Assembly (NCBI GenBank): GCA_947184155.2
Contig: CAMXCT020000507.1
Location: 178,740-242,739, forward strand
Origin: Cladocopium goreaui
Taxonomy: Eukaryota; Sar; Dinophyceae; Suessiales; Symbiodiniaceae
Direction of reading: 5' to 3'
Length of the DNA: 64,000 nucleotides
Below, piece by piece: positions 22,618 through 34,499 of this stretch. Positions within the stretch are counted from its first letter, which is position 1. Every line of letters starts with the position of its first letter. The translations under genes and the position numbers were made by a program. The notes under the pieces are model-generated. The model searched no databases, was not told the origin of the DNA, and saw nothing but the letters and a program-made list of their open reading frames with translations.

Positions 22618-23054
22618 CTCCATTTTTCCAAGTTGGTGACTTGGGGATGGAAGAAATTTTGATGAGAATTAGGTAGTGTAACCAACTATAGAATGACCAG
22701 TCAACAGGGAGTTTTGGTCACTCCTCAGGTAAATTGGACAAAGGAAACCTTGAGAATGGGGTCCCATTCTAAAAACACGGAAAACAACACATTCATAGTT
22801 GCTGGACTCTTGTGGAAGCTTGTGAGTCTCTGATTATTGGCCCCTATTATATGGATCATTATGGATCCTATTTCCTATTACTAACAAGAATCTGGCCCTA
22901 CTGTTAAGGATCTATGTTCTGAATTCTGGTGCGCTGGGCCACTCTCAATGGGCTGGCCCAGGTGAGGTTACAGCCCCTGGTGAAAAACATCGTGCCTTGA
23001 CTGTCCACTGACTGGATGCTAAATTTCGGACCACAATTCATTGACCATATGGTT

Positions 23055-23330
23055 ATATATTATTATTATTACTATTATTATTATTATCATTATTGTTGTT
23101 GTTGCTATTATTATTATTATTACTATTTATTATTTATTGTTTATTATTATATATTATTATTATATATTAGTGCTATATTATTATTATTATATATTATTAT
23201 TATTATTATTATTAAATATTATTATTATATATTATTATTATATATTATTATTATATATCATTATTATATATTATTATTATATATTATTATTATATATTAT
23301 TATTATATATTATTATGATATATGATATAT
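23055..23330. repeat. (ATT)n and TATATTATTAT microsatellite
   Basis: ATT runs change into 12-bp TATATTATTATT units at 23210-23320. Confidence 0.95.
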
Positions 23331-23489
23331 GATATGTACATATATATATATGTATATTCACTTCTATTCATATTCAGTTTTAGATAATTTTGGATCATCG
23401 AAGCCCTAAGTACGTAAAATGACATGTATATAAGTTATATAAGTATCGAGTTCTCACGTTTTTTTTGGGAGGTCATGTCATTGCACCAG

Positions 23490-23560
23490 CCGCCAGCCTG
23501 AGATCCGGATTGTATTGCAAACCAGGAGGAATCAAGTCTGGAATCCTTGGATCACCATGG
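23490..23560 (-). CDS. Putative exon next to palindromic element family 2
   Basis: The minus frame reads GDPRIPDLIPPGLQYNPDLR and LAA, ending near GTGCAA. Pro/Asp/Leu-rich. It begins where the element ends, so the element forms the end of the preceding intron. Confidence 0.45.
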
Positions 23561-23667
23561 CCCATGACGGATCCATGGTGCTGGTATATATATATATATG
23601 TTAACATGACTGGGGTATATTGATGGGATCCATGTTACCATATATAGCATACATGGATCCTATGGGT
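23561..23667. mobile_element. Palindromic element family 2
   Basis: CCCATGACGGATCCATGGTG, then a TATATA core with GGGGTATATTGATGG, then ACATGGATCCTATGGGT. Inverted ends; related copies at 45818 and 56353. Confidence 0.8.
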
Positions 23668-23714
23668 GATCACCATCGGGTTCTCTGAAGATTTTTTGGC
23701 CAAAACCGAAAACA

Positions 23715-23825
23715 CGAAAACATACGAAAACCACTGGATGCAGGCTCCGGTTCCCTCCAATCTCGAAATTTTGCTGTGCTGCTCCCTGCCATTTCTCTAA
23801 GATGGCGTTCCTAGGATGGGGATGG
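23715..23825 (-). CDS. Putative exon, frame uncertain
   Basis: After ATCCTAG then G, two frames are open (NAILEKWQGAAQQNFEIGGN or ERHLREMAGSSTAKFRDWRE). Confidence 0.3.
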
Positions 23826-23999
23826 GCCAGCTTTTTGGCCGAACAACGACGACATCTGATGCAGATCAGCTTCGAATCTAATGCCAAATGTTGGTTGAAA
23901 CGATTTGGAATGTGAATAACTACGTAACTATATATGGTTAATGATGATGGTTAATATATGCTATGTAACTATATTATGGACCTGTCACAGAACACCAGT

Positions 24000-24150
24000 G
24001 TGGTTCTTCTATGTTTCGAAACGGTTTCTGTGATTCCATGATTCCGTTGGATCTCAACATGTTGGACCCGTGGTGATTGGACACATCCCCAACAAGCCGC
24101 GTTCCTGCGGCTATCCCCATCACGTTGCTGGTCAATCTCCATGCCTATTG
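24000..24150 (-). CDS. Putative exon, frame uncertain
   Basis: After CACAATAG then G, the best frame reads TSNVMGIAAGTRLVGDVSNH, then GSNMLRSNGIMESQKPF. Confidence 0.35.
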
Positions 24151-24519
24151 TGAACCAGAAACTTTGACGGTCGATGCTTGAAATCAATGGGTTTGATGCT
24201 AACATCCCCCATTCTGAATAAATGTGTTTGATGGTAACGTCCCAATTTTGAAAGAACAAACATGTTTGGATGACTTTACCACAAATATTTGACTACCAAA
24301 GGGTCAAATCACCATTTTGGGGTGGCCCAAATCCGTCACTTTCAGCCCCAGAGCCATTCAAAAATACATATCCCATCTCCTTATTCTGTGGTTCATAGCT
24401 TTCCCTATGGCTCACAAGAATCGCCAACTGGTAGGAGGTTTCCCAAAATGCCTAGCCCCCCATTTGAATCATCATGAATCATCCATTTTAGATTGTTTTT
24501 TTCCCATGGAAATAGACCA

Positions 24520-24605
24520 TCCATATCCAGTGCATGCAGCCCATCCACCAGGGCAGCTCCACCTCACGGGGCTCCTCCAGCGCCCGCACGGGTCGCGCCC
24601 GCAGG
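24520..24605 (-). CDS. Putative exon
   Basis: Minus frame RPVRALEEPREVELPWWMGC and MHWIW, very coding-like, about 100 bp from a truncated MITE copy. Confidence 0.45.
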
Positions 24606-24700
24606 GGTCGTTGCCGTTGAGGCTGTGGGCTCAGAAACGAGGGCCTCGGGATTCAACGTGGCAGGTTTTACCCGAAGACATGGGGAAAACGCCCAAAGTT

Positions 24701-24805
24701 ACCCTCTGGTAATCTCTGGTAAACATACAAAAAACGATGGAAAGATCCACCATCTTTAATGGTAAATCCACTGTTTCGACTGGGCCATTTTCAATAGCTT
24801 TTTGA
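24701..24805 (+). mobile_element. MITE family 1, right end missing
   Basis: The left end CTCTGGTAATCTCTGGTAAA shows a duplicated terminus; the interior is typical and the right end stops at CAATAGCTTTTTG. Confidence 0.75.
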
Positions 24806-24829
24806 TCCCCCTTGCAATTCGGGCTCCGA

Positions 24830-25720
24830 CCCTGACCCCTGAATCTTTAAGGGACCACTGGTAGCCTCTTAAAGAATGCGAACCAGGGCAAATTTCAGCC
24901 TTAAAGAATCTAACCCCAATGAACCAAGATTGCACACAGTAGCCAAGGTATGTCCCTTTAAAGGATTGGAGACCCAGGTTGCACACAAAGGGGTGCCCCT
25001 TTAAAGAATTAGATACCCAAGTTGCAGTCGAATGGACGACGGCGCAGTCAAGCATCATCAATAAGATGCGCATGCAATCATATGAGAACATATAGACTTA
25101 TTTATTTGTGTCCATATTAGGATTATTATAATTCATTAGGCATTTTTAGGTGAATTCTGAAAGCACATCTTTAACATTCTTCAACTCTGGAAGGTGTTTT
25201 CACAGATTTTAACACAAATTCTTGCATTTACAATTCTCCTTGGAATTATCCTGCTCACATGGACTCTAGCATTCTTTAAACAAAAAACGGAGGTCCACCT
25301 TGTACTACTGAAATGGCACATCTAAAGAATGCCTACCTAGGATGCAAGGGGTCTAAGACCATCTAAGAAATCATGGCCCAGGCAACCAACTACAACAAAT
25401 ACAAAAAATACACAAAAAAACAAATACAAAAGTAAACCTCTAAAAAATAGGGCGTCCATGTTAGCCATGTGGACATCAATAAACATAAAAAACACCAAAC
25501 GTACCCAAATGATTCCTTTGCACACCGGAGATGAAATTTGCCCTTCTTTTGCCCATGCCAGATTAGCGGCTTCTGTTTTTGTCATGGCAGAAGCTTCTGC
25601 CAAAGCGTTGTCTTTGGCTGCCTCCTCTTGTTTCATTTTTCTGGTTTGATCAAAATTGATTGTAAACAACATATCCCCCTTTGTATTCGGTCTTTGACCC
25701 GGGTGTCCGGTTCTTTGGTG
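24830..25720. other. Unique region studded with TTTAAAGAAT motifs
   Basis: TTAAAGAAT or its reverse recurs irregularly about every 30-300 bp, continuing into the tandem array and to about 27900. No exon can be defended. Confidence 0.5.
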
Positions 25721-27030
25721 GAGGGTGCCATTAAAGAATGATAAAGAATGAAGTCCTGCCTCCGGACACAATGAGTTTTGATGGATCTTCTAAAGACAAC
25801 TGGTGTTATGCCTGGGGATCTTGGGGATTTCCTGCGGACGTCTGGATATGAGACGTGGGCTGGTTTCGAGCTGGTGTTTTGATTCTTTAGAGGCTCAGGC
25901 CTGTCGACCCTACAACTTGGGATATTTTGGGGAGGGTGCCACAAAAAAGAATCAGGTCCTGCCTCCCGACACAGGGAAGGGTGTCCTTAAAGAATCAGAT
26001 CCTGCCAAAACACTGTTTTTTTCGAGCTGTTGTTTTGATTCTTTAGAGGCTCAGGGCGTGTCGGCCCTGCAAAACCTGGCAGTTTTTCACAGTTTGGTTC
26101 ATTTTTTGGGAGGGTGCCATTAAAAAATAAGGTCCTACCTCCGGACACAGTGGGTTTCGATGGATCTTCTAGAGACAATTGGTGTTATGCCTGGGGATCT
26201 TGGGGATTTCCGGGGACGTCTGGATATGAGAACTGGACTGGGTTCGAGCTGGCGTTTTGATTCTTTAGAGGCTCAGGCCTGTCGACCCTACAACTTGGGA
26301 TATTTTGAGGGGGGTGCCACTAAAGAATCACGTCCTGCCTTCCGACACAGGGAAGGGTGTCCTTAAAGAATCAGATCCTGCCAAAACACTGTTTTTTTCG
26401 AGCTGTTGTTTTGATTCTTTAGAGGCTCAGGGCGTGTCGGCCCTGCAAAACCTGGCAGTTTTTCACAGTTTGGTTCATTTTTTGGGAGGGTGCCATTAAA
26501 AAATAAGGTCCTACCTCCGGACACAGTGGGTTTCGATGGATCTTCTAGAAACAATTGGTGTTATGCCTAGGGATCTTGGGGATTTCCTGGGGACGTCTGG
26601 ATATGAGACGTGGGCTGGGTTCGAGCTGGCGTTTTGATTCTTTAGAGGCTCAGGCCTGTCGACCCTACAACTTGGGATATTTTGGGGAGGGTGCCACTAA
26701 AGAATCACGTCCTGCCTTCCGACACAGGGAAGGGTGTCCTTAAAGAATCAGGTCCTGCCAAAACACTGTTTTTTTCTGAGCTGGTGTTTTGATTCTTTGG
26801 GGGCTCAGGGCGTGTCGACCCTGCAAAACCTGGCAATTTTTCACCGTTTGGGGTATTTTTTGGGAGGGTGCCATTACAAAATAAGGTCCTACCTCCGGAC
26901 ACAGTGGGTTTCGATGGATCTTCTAGAGACAATTGGTGTTATGCCTGGGGATCTTGGGGATTTCCGGGGACGTCTGGATATGAGAACTGGACTGGGTTCG
27001 AGCTGGTGTCTGATTCTTTAGAGCTATACC
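25720..27030. repeat. 376-379-bp tandem repeat, over three copies
   Basis: TGGGTTTCGATGGATCTTCT occurs at 26151, 26527 and 26905, with a diverged copy at 25772. Each unit contains GATTCTTTAGAGGCTCAGG and its near-inverse AAAGAATC several times. Open frames within it repeat with the unit and are not taken as genes. Confidence 0.9.
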
Positions 27031-28205
27031 CTGCAAAACGATAAACATATTTATTTGTATAAATCAATATATGCAATTTGCTGCTTTTATCATATCTAGT
27101 CTCAGTTTGATTGCGTTTATTGAGCCATGTTTTGGCCAGCACTTTAAACATTGACAAACTCAACTTAGGGTTCCAAATTAAATCTCTAAAGAATCAAGGG
27201 GGAACTGAAAACCCGGGTTGACTTATGTTTTAGCCAGGGAAAATTCCAAGAGGGATAACACCATATGATTTTCAAACACTCTGTTTTCAAACGCTCATAA
27301 ATGTGCAATAGTCCGGCGTCCCTGAAGAATGTCCTTGTTGAAAAATCAGTCGAAATGTGTTGTCAATGTTGAAACTTGTTTGGCTCATCTGCGATACAAA
27401 CGATGGCCGGCGCACAACAGCAGTTTTAGCAAATCGCAAAAATTCAAAGAGCTTGTCTATTGCCCCTCAAAGTGCTCTCTCTAAAAAATCATGACCTAGG
27501 AAACCTTTGCAAAAAATGGGGACTCCGGGTTAGCCATGTGGAAAAATCATCTGTTTTTGCAATTAAAAAAACGTTTTTTGCGACAACCCGGGTTGTTGCA
27601 TTTTTAAAGTGGAAATTCCAAGGGGGATCATTTACGTGCAATCTCTCATCACGTTTTCATCTTCCATCTCACCTCACGTCTTCTGCTTGTGAGCATCTGT
27701 TCAAGCGGCAGGCAAGCTGGTTTTCATTTGACACACAATCCCAAAAACATTGATGAACATACCAAAAAAATCCAAAAAACAAGTTCCTAGAATCTTCTTA
27801 GGAAGGCCTCTTAAAGAATAGGAGACCGTTAAACAACAGGATTTCCTTAAAACATAGAAACTGTTTTTTTTTGCCGGCCAGGTATGTCCCTTAAAAAATA
27901 CAGTTTCTTAAAGACATCATGTCCTGAACTCTTTAGGCTAAATTCCCAGGAGGATGCTTTTTGTATGTTTACCAGAGGGTAATGATCAATGGAAAAAGAA
28001 ACGTATGGTTTCGGGCAGCTATATTTTAGGAAACCACCAACTGGGAGATGCAATCTTCCAAGGGAATCGGTGGATTATGTTTGGTGATTCAACGGAGTCG
28101 TTTTTTCAACTTGGATTTTCCGAAGGAATCTGCAACTAAAATTCACAACATATTCCCATCATTTCCCAAGATCATATATTCACTGAATCGATTTCCCAAG
28201 TGGAT
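27030..28205. other. No gene seen
   Basis: AT-rich, with occasional TTAAAGAAT motifs and a solo MITE end. Confidence 0.4.
27956..27982 (+). mobile_element. MITE family 1, solo right end
   Basis: TTTTTGTATGTTTACCAGAG followed by GGTA without a left half. Confidence 0.6.
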
Positions 28206-28211
28206 GTTTTA

Positions 28212-28312
28212 TTGGAAAACCCGGCCCCGGCCTCAGCAGTAGAGCCCACAGCACCAGAGATTTCAGCGCAATCCATGGCTTTGAAGCCATCGGGCCAGCG
28301 AAGTGAAGAAAC
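28212..28312 (-). CDS. Putative exon
   Basis: Minus frame LRWPDGFKAMDCAEISGAVG and STAEAGAGF. A plus frame is also open (Pro/Ala/Glu), but the minus frame matches the neighbourhood. Confidence 0.35.
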
Positions 28313-28622
28313 GTAAAGGAAAAATATATGGCTTCAAGCACCCAAAATACACAAATCATCCCAAACATAGATCCAAATGCATCAAAAAATATAAAATCTT
28401 AATGGTATTCCTCAATTATCCTCAATTATATCTAACTATGACCATAGCCTGAATGATATGAATTGGTCAGTTTTCTCAAGCCGACTCAAGCCAAAGCTGC
28501 AACACCATGCTGCGTGCTGATTTCACCCATCAACCTAGTCCAACCTAGTCCGTTGGGGCTCAGCATCCCAAACATATCATGGAAAATGCATCAATTTTGG
28601 ATCATCATCCCGAAAATATCAT

Positions 28623-28727
28623 TACCCTCTGGTAAACTGTTACATAACTATGGAAAGATCCACCATTTTTCATGGGAAAACTCACTATTTCTATGGCCAT
28701 TTTCCATGGTTAAATTACCAGAGGGTA
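28623..28727 (+). mobile_element. MITE family 1, complete copy
   Basis: TACCCTCTGGTAAACTGTTA to AAATTACCAGAGGGTA. It lies next to the minus exon ending near 28740. Confidence 0.9.
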
Positions 28728-28739
28728 ACAAAAACCATG

Positions 28740-28868
28740 GAAAATGCTGGGTCGAAACGTCTGGGAAATTCCTCGCGCCTGAACCCTGCATGTTCACCAC
28801 TCCCCACGCACCCGGTCTGGCGTCGACAGAGCGCTTGGGATGTTGCTTGAATCCATTGAAACAGAGCT
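28740..28868 (-). CDS. Putative exon
   Basis: Minus frame HPKRSVDARPGAWGVVNMQG, then SGARNFPDVSTQHFPW, running toward a complete MITE at 28727. Confidence 0.45.
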
Positions 28869-28999
28869 GTTTTGGATAGTTATTCATAGTTATCCATGAT
28901 TATTATACATATGATTATAGAGGATAATCTGTTATAGTTATCCCAAACTTGGATTATTTTGGATTCCTCTAGCAGAAATAGCATGAACAATCCAAAATA

Positions 29000-29130
29000 G
29001 TACCAAATCCAAGGGATTTGAAGGGATTGGACAACACTTCCAGCACCATCAATTGGGGCATCCACCATTTCTTGTTTGCACCCACCGTCACTTTTATCGT
29101 GGCGAAACATGGCGGGAATACAGAACGCCA
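29000..29130 (-). CDS. Putative exon
   Basis: Minus frame AMFRHDKSDGGCKQEMVDAP, then IDGAGSVVQSLQIPW. Confidence 0.4.
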
Positions 29131-29448
29131 CCTCCAACCATGCTGGGATCCAAAGGGTAAATCCTCGGTCTTTTGGTTTTCAGTGTGGCTTCAGTGTTTC
29201 GTTGGGGCTTCGCAATCGATCATGATTCGAAAGGCCAGAAGCATCCAAACAAACCATTCGGATCCATTCGGGGTTTCATGTCCACCTTCGAGCGAAAAAG
29301 AGTAGTTTGATGTAATTTGTACATCAATGATTTGATGTCTACTTTCCCGCAAAAAACATACGCAAAGTAATGTGGGTAAAACAATCATAAACATCCCCCA
29401 GTCATCACCATTTTTTAGGTGGTATCCCAAATGGGTGGTTTACTATAT

Positions 29449-29547
29449 AGTTGGTGGTTTCAACCCCTCTGAAAAATATAAGTCAGTTGGGATGACTACC
29501 CCCAATATATGGAAAGTCATAAAATTCATGTTCCAAACCACCAACCA
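29449..29547. mobile_element. Palindromic element family 3
   Basis: TTGGTGGTTTCAACCCCTCT to CCAAACCACCAACC, with AAGTCAGTTGGGAT inside. A homologous copy lies at 45290. Confidence 0.65.
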
Positions 29548-29669
29548 GCTATATATATATATATATTCACCCATGAAAAACAGGGTATCATATACCCATC
29601 AACCACCCATCATTTTTCCTGTTATATAAGATTGTTACTTATGGCTATTGTTTTACCCACATCAAACTG

Positions 29670-29790
29670 CAGGCACATCAGCGAAAGTCCATGGGATCTG
29701 CTGCTGAGTGTCCATGGGTAAAAAGCTGGCACTGCACCACCCGGGAGAGCCACACCAGGCATCGCCCCGGTCTGGCCGCTTTTACGATCA
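29670..29790 (-). CDS. Putative exon
   Basis: Minus frame GQTGAMPGVALPGGAVPAFY and onward; edges uncertain. Confidence 0.35.
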
Positions 29791-30068
29791 ATGGGATGGA
29801 ACAATATATGGAACACAGATATGGTTATAAATAGGTATAATAAATATCTGGTACATTCTGGTACAACATTACCAAATACTATCCCATTGATGGTACTATA
29901 TGGTCAATAGGTATAGTTACGGGCAAACACCTCGATTTGCCCGCGCTTGTCGGCGGCCATCTTCGTATGTGCTGAAAACGTGGTAAAAATGAGAGTTTTT
30001 TTTGCATCATGGCTAACTTCATGTTGTATATCGGCACGCACAGCATAGGGACCTGTGCGAGTCCCTTA

Positions 30069-30070
30069 CA

Positions 30071-30102
<32 letters not shown>

Positions 30103-30103
30103 G
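30069..30103. repeat. (ATC)n microsatellite
   Basis: About 11 uninterrupted ATC units directly before the 56-bp array. Confidence 0.95.
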
Positions 30104-30110
30104 ATCACCT

Positions 30111-30490
30111 TATTGAAGATCTTCAATGAATGTAGAAGTTTAACGGAGGTGGGAGAATTAAACCCTTATTGAAGATCTTCAATGAATGTAGAAGTTTAAC
30201 GGGGTGGGAGAATTAAACCCTTATTAAAGATCTTCAATGAATGTAGAAGTTTAACGGGGGTGGGAGAATTAAACCCTTTTTGAAGATCTTCAATGAATGT
30301 AGAAGATTAACGGAGGTGGGAGAATTAAACCCTTATTGAAGATCTTCAATGAATGTAGAAGTGTAACGGAGGTGGGAGAATTAAACCCTTATTGAAGATC
30401 TTCAATGAATGTAGAAGTTTAACGGGGGTGGGAGAATTAAACCCTTATTGAAGATCGTCAATGAATCTAGAAGTTTAACGGGAGTGGGAA
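30111..30490. repeat. 56-bp tandem repeat with palindrome GAAGATCTTC
   Basis: Almost seven units; each contains GAAGATCTTCAATGAATGTA, then GTTTAACGGNGGTGGGAG. Units are adjacent without unique spacers. Confidence 0.95.
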
Positions 30491-30494
30491 ATTT

Positions 30495-31470
30495 ATATTC
30501 CCTAAATACCCTTGTTGATCTTCCCAATTGAATGTAAAGTCGAACGTTTGATATCCCCAAGTGTACAGGATAGAAGGGGTGTGGGCGAATCGGGGTGTTT
30601 GCGCGTATAATTACTATAGTTCTTTGACCAGTATCTTCAGTATCTCCATCAATTTCCATGGTTGACCGGTTGACCATCGTCTTCCCCCGGATTGGACCAG
30701 GCCCTAACACGGCCACTATCAGGAAGGGTCCCCTGGGTAAGTTGGATTGTAACTAGGTTCACTAGGGTTGATTTGGGGTTGATTAGGCTTTATTGTGGAT
30801 ATCAATGGGATTGACATTAAACAATTAGAGCATATTCAAGCTACATAAAGAACATCAAGCAAGATAAATGATACGTGAGTTCTGTCCATCACCTTGATAG
30901 AAAGCTCCCATTCTACCCTCGTTTCGCCTTGGTTGGCAGAGAGCCAGTAGGATCCAGCATCCGACCGGTCAGGAGATTAGGCAGTTGGGCCTGGCGATGC
31001 CCAGATGGTGAATAATCTCAGGGATGGACAAATGATGCTATGGATGTTTATAATATAATATTATATATATATGATAGATTATATATATATATTATGGTTA
31101 TGATATAATCTATAATTATATATATAATTATATATACATATTATCAATAGTAATAGTACTAGTAAGTAATAACAGCAATAATCATAATAGTAATCATAAT
31201 AATAGTACAGTATAATACAGTATATATGGGAACGTTTGTTGTTTGGAGAACGACCTGCAAATTGCAGATGATCTCATACTCAGAATCTACGTTTTAATCA
31301 ATGGGTTGGTTTAGTTGGGAAAGTGTAAACAGATGTAAACAGTGTAAACCGCAAAAAACGAGGAAGACATACTTAAGACACATCAAGACACATCAAGAAT
31401 CTTCATGATTTCCATAAAAGTAACCACGTTTTTTTAAAACAAACTCATGCTCACCACAAGAAATGATGGT
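30495..31470. other. No confident gene; AT-rich simple sequence at 31045-31230
   Basis: A minus frame at 30500-30715 (RSTMEIDGDTEDTGQRTIVI) is weakly coding-like. Confidence 0.3.
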
Positions 31471-31474
31471 TAAT

Positions 31475-31640
31475 AAATCTCCCCAGCTTCCAGCACCTGT
31501 GCTTGCGGGGACTGTTGAGGCGTCCCCTGCAGTGCTTGCTGCAGCAAAAGAGTCCTGGGCCGAACGGGGCAGAACTGTTCTGTGGGGACTTCACCGGAAC
31601 TGGTGGTGCAATGTGCCCATCTTGAAAAATGGAGTGAAAG
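31475..31640 (-). CDS. Putative Gln-rich exon
   Basis: Minus frame SSGEVPTEQFCPVRPRTLLL, then QQALQGTPQQSPQAQVLEAG. The plus strand is open too, but the Gln-rich theme continues in the neighbours. Confidence 0.45.
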
Positions 31641-32204
31641 GCAGCTGGGTTTCGGATGACATCCCATATTTTTGATGATTTATGGAAAATATATGGAAAA
31701 TAAATAACATGTTTGAACCCACCAAGCAGTAACTCACTGAAGAAAATGGGATGGAACTGGTGTAACTCAACTCACGCCAATTATGAGATATTTAAGGGTG
31801 ATTTCACTCACCCGAAAAATTGCGCTTCACAAATTGTAGCTAACCAGGAGAATATGGGGTAACGTTCCTCCACAATTTTCACTGATTCACATGGGAACAG
31901 GTGATTTCATGCATTTCATACTGAAATGAACTTAAGATTTCTCCATCTCCATCCTGCCACTGTGAGTTCGTGTTGAGATACTTAAAAGTACAGATCATTG
32001 CCAATCTTAGATACCCTGCAAAAAATGACAAATTCTTTGCTGGTGAACGTGGATATTCCCAGCCAGATACCCTGCAAGACCAGTGAGGATTAGTTTGTAC
32101 CCATTATTCAGATTGACCTAGTCAATATCCCCAAGATAAAAACCCCATGAATTGATGGTCACTTGATAGTGACTGATCCCCAGAATATCCTTTAGATGAT
32201 GACC

Positions 32205-32345
32205 TACAGATATACGGTGCCCGAAATCTTTTCGGTGTCAGATCTTGCGAAGGTCCAAGACTCTGGAGATGTTGCTGATTCGTCTTCTGGTTGATCTGCT
32301 GCAAGAGTTGCTGCTGCTGCTGGCTCAGCGGCTGCATTGACCTCA
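32205..32345 (-). CDS. Gln-rich exon
   Basis: Minus frame MQPLSQQQQQLLQQINQKTN, then QQHLQSLGPSQDLTPKRF. It resembles polyglutamine-rich activation or prion-like regions; with 31475, 32490 and 34500 it suggests one Gln-rich protein. Confidence 0.55.
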
Positions 32346-32489
32346 ACAAAGGGGGGTTCAGCGGTCAACCGTGGTTATAGAACCCCAAAAAAGATGGAAA
32401 GTAACTTATCCACATTTTGATCATTTTTATAGGATGTTCCTTTTCGATCCTTTTTCGGACGACAAATCCTGAATCAGCTTGGAACAACT

Positions 32490-32592
32490 TCCAGGCTGCA
32501 CTCAGCTTCCAGCACTTGTTGGCCCAAATTTCCGATTGGCACATGCATGGGCATTTGTTCCAAGCCCTGACACGTCGGATTCTGAAACGAGC
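32490..32592 (-). CDS. Putative exon of the Gln-rich protein
   Basis: Minus frame QNPTCQGLEQMPMHVPIGNL, then GQQVLEAECSLEVVPS. A long plus frame (32417-32701) competes. Confidence 0.35.
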
Positions 32593-32927
32593 GCAAGCGC
32601 GGAAGCTTTCAACAGAATCCTTCTGTGTGCAGGGGGATGCTCACTCCATAGGCTTGCACCAGTTTTCAACTGCTGAATCTTCAATACTTGGTTTTTTCTG
32701 AGAATAGGTTGAATATAGGCTATACTCAAAGTGAGTATCCTCAAATTTCATGGTTTATCATCATGTGTTCATCATGTTTCCCCTCTTAAGATAGAGGTCT
32801 CTGCCGAATGCTCCATCGTCGGCGGGCCTCGGTTGGGGCCATCGCAAGCTCCATTGCCTCCTTAGGATGAAAATTCTGCAGTGGATTCAAAGATGTTAAG
32901 AGAGAAGGATAGATCTGGGTTGTGACT

Positions 32928-33037
32928 TACCCTCTGGTAAACTAACACAAAAAGCTATAGAAAATGGCCCATAGAAATAGATGGTTTACCTATTAAAAAT
33001 GGTGATTTTCTATAGCTATGTTAAATTACCAGAGGGC
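32928..33037 (+). mobile_element. MITE family 1, complete copy beside an exon
   Basis: TACCCTCTGGTAAACTAACA to AAATTACCAGAGGGCA. On the minus strand the exon at 33165-33045 runs into its terminus. Confidence 0.9.
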
Positions 33038-33044
33038 ATCCTAA

Positions 33045-33165
33045 TTCGCCATAGATGATGCGGCTCTCTGTGAATCGATGGTTTCGCTCGGCCATGCTGG
33101 ATCCAAGTGCAAACAAGGCGCCAGTTTTGCTCGACGGGAAGTGACGTTTTTGTAACTGGACTTTT
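33045..33165 (-). CDS. Putative exon abutting a MITE
   Basis: Minus frame FPSSKTGALFALGSSMAERN, then HRFTESRIIYGELGCPL, reading straight into the element terminus CCCTCTGGTAATT. Confidence 0.5.
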
Positions 33166-33299
33166 TGGAGCCGAAATGTCACGGCAGTGCTGTTTTTTGC
33201 TGGCAGTACCGTGTTTCCTAAAATGGCTAGACGGCTACCCCCATATTTGGCCCAAATGAACCCATGGGCAGCCTCCACCATTTTAGGTACCCAAATCGT

Positions 33300-34200
33300 G
33301 AGTCAAAAAACATCAAAACCGGATCAAGGATGGGGACTGGGGATTCTGCCCGGTTTTTTCGTATATGTATTCTATGTACATCGTATATCTGTTGTAAAAA
33401 AAAAACCACTATCCCGGAAAAAAAACCCGGTGAAAGAAGTTGGGGGCGGTGAGGCTTGGCTTAGCCGATCACCTTGATGCCGTTCCCAAAGTCTGCCAGC
33501 TTTGCAAAAGCCTCACGGATGCGATACTTGGCTCGAAAAAACACACAGATTGGTGGCCTTTGTTTATTTTGACATGTCATTTGGAAGGATGGTTTAGGTA
33601 CGGCAGAGTTGTCAACTCACCAGTGACCATGAAGATCATCACATGTTTGGTATTGGCATCTTCTTTACCTTCAGAATCCACTTTGTACCGGGAGGATACA
33701 AGGTGGTGCCCGTAGGAAATAACTTGTTATAACCTATGTTATAAGTTGAGTAAGTGGATTTCTAAATTAGCGAACTTGGTTATAACTTGTGTAACTGATG
33801 TTGTAGATGTAACTGAGTTGAGTAGTTATAACATGATTTAAGTAACTTAAGGGGAAAAGATAAAAATAAGATATGGGGAAGTTAGCAAAGTTAGGTTTTG
33901 TTGTGTTGTTTTTTGAGTTCGCATGTTTTGACCAGTGAATATAGGAACATTTGGCATCCTCGAAGCTGTTTCTGATCAAGTTTGTGGGAAAGGCAGCATC
34001 TTTTGGGTGGAGATGGCAAATGCTTGCAGAGCGACTACTGAAAGTGGCTCTCAAGAAACCTTGAGACATAGCGCGGACCAGCAGGACTGACAGACGACAC
34101 TTGCAGAAAAAATGGCGCTTGGGCGGGTGGGGACTCGCTGCATGCAGAGGGGATCCAACTTGGGTTCTATAAAACTATGATATATAGTTTTTGCTCGATG
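33300..34200. other. No gene seen
   Basis: AT-rich, with TTATAAC-type sequence at 33720-33850. Confidence 0.4.
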
Positions 34201-34204
34201 GAAA

Positions 34205-34430
34205 ACGAGCAAAAACACAATGTGTTCTAAATGTGTTCTTTTGTGTTCTTTTGTGTTCTATAATATTTTACCCTATATAGACCGCATATGTGTTCTATCC
34301 CCCAAACCCTAGAACGCGCATGTGTTCTACGCCAAAACCAATGAACGCGCATGTGTTCTATACCCCAAGACATAGACCGCGTATGTGTTCTACACCATAA
34401 AAATAGAACGCGTATGTGTTCTATATGAAA
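34205..34430. repeat. 31-32-bp tandem repeat around ATGTGTTCTA
   Basis: GAACGCGCATGTGTTCTA units at 34289, 34321, 34352, 34384 and 34415 (TGTGTTC positions), preceded by shorter TTTTGTGTTC units. Confidence 0.85.
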
Positions 34431-34499
34431 TGTAAAAATGTTGTTTTCCAATCGGTATTTGACCACCAAAAATATGATTCCAAGGAAATTTCGTGATCT

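Noticed and set aside
25803..26743. Several similar 60-106-codon plus frames
   Set aside because: They are successive copies of the 377-bp repeat read in the same frame; no exon signals.
30111..30490. Possible CRISPR-like array
   Set aside because: The 56-bp repeats are contiguous with no unique spacers, in eukaryotic DNA; an ordinary minisatellite.
32417..32701. Plus-strand 94-codon frame (NPESAWNNFQAALSFQ)
   Set aside because: Plausible composition, but opposite to all neighbouring exons and without splice support; kept only as a competitor to the minus exon at 32592-32490.
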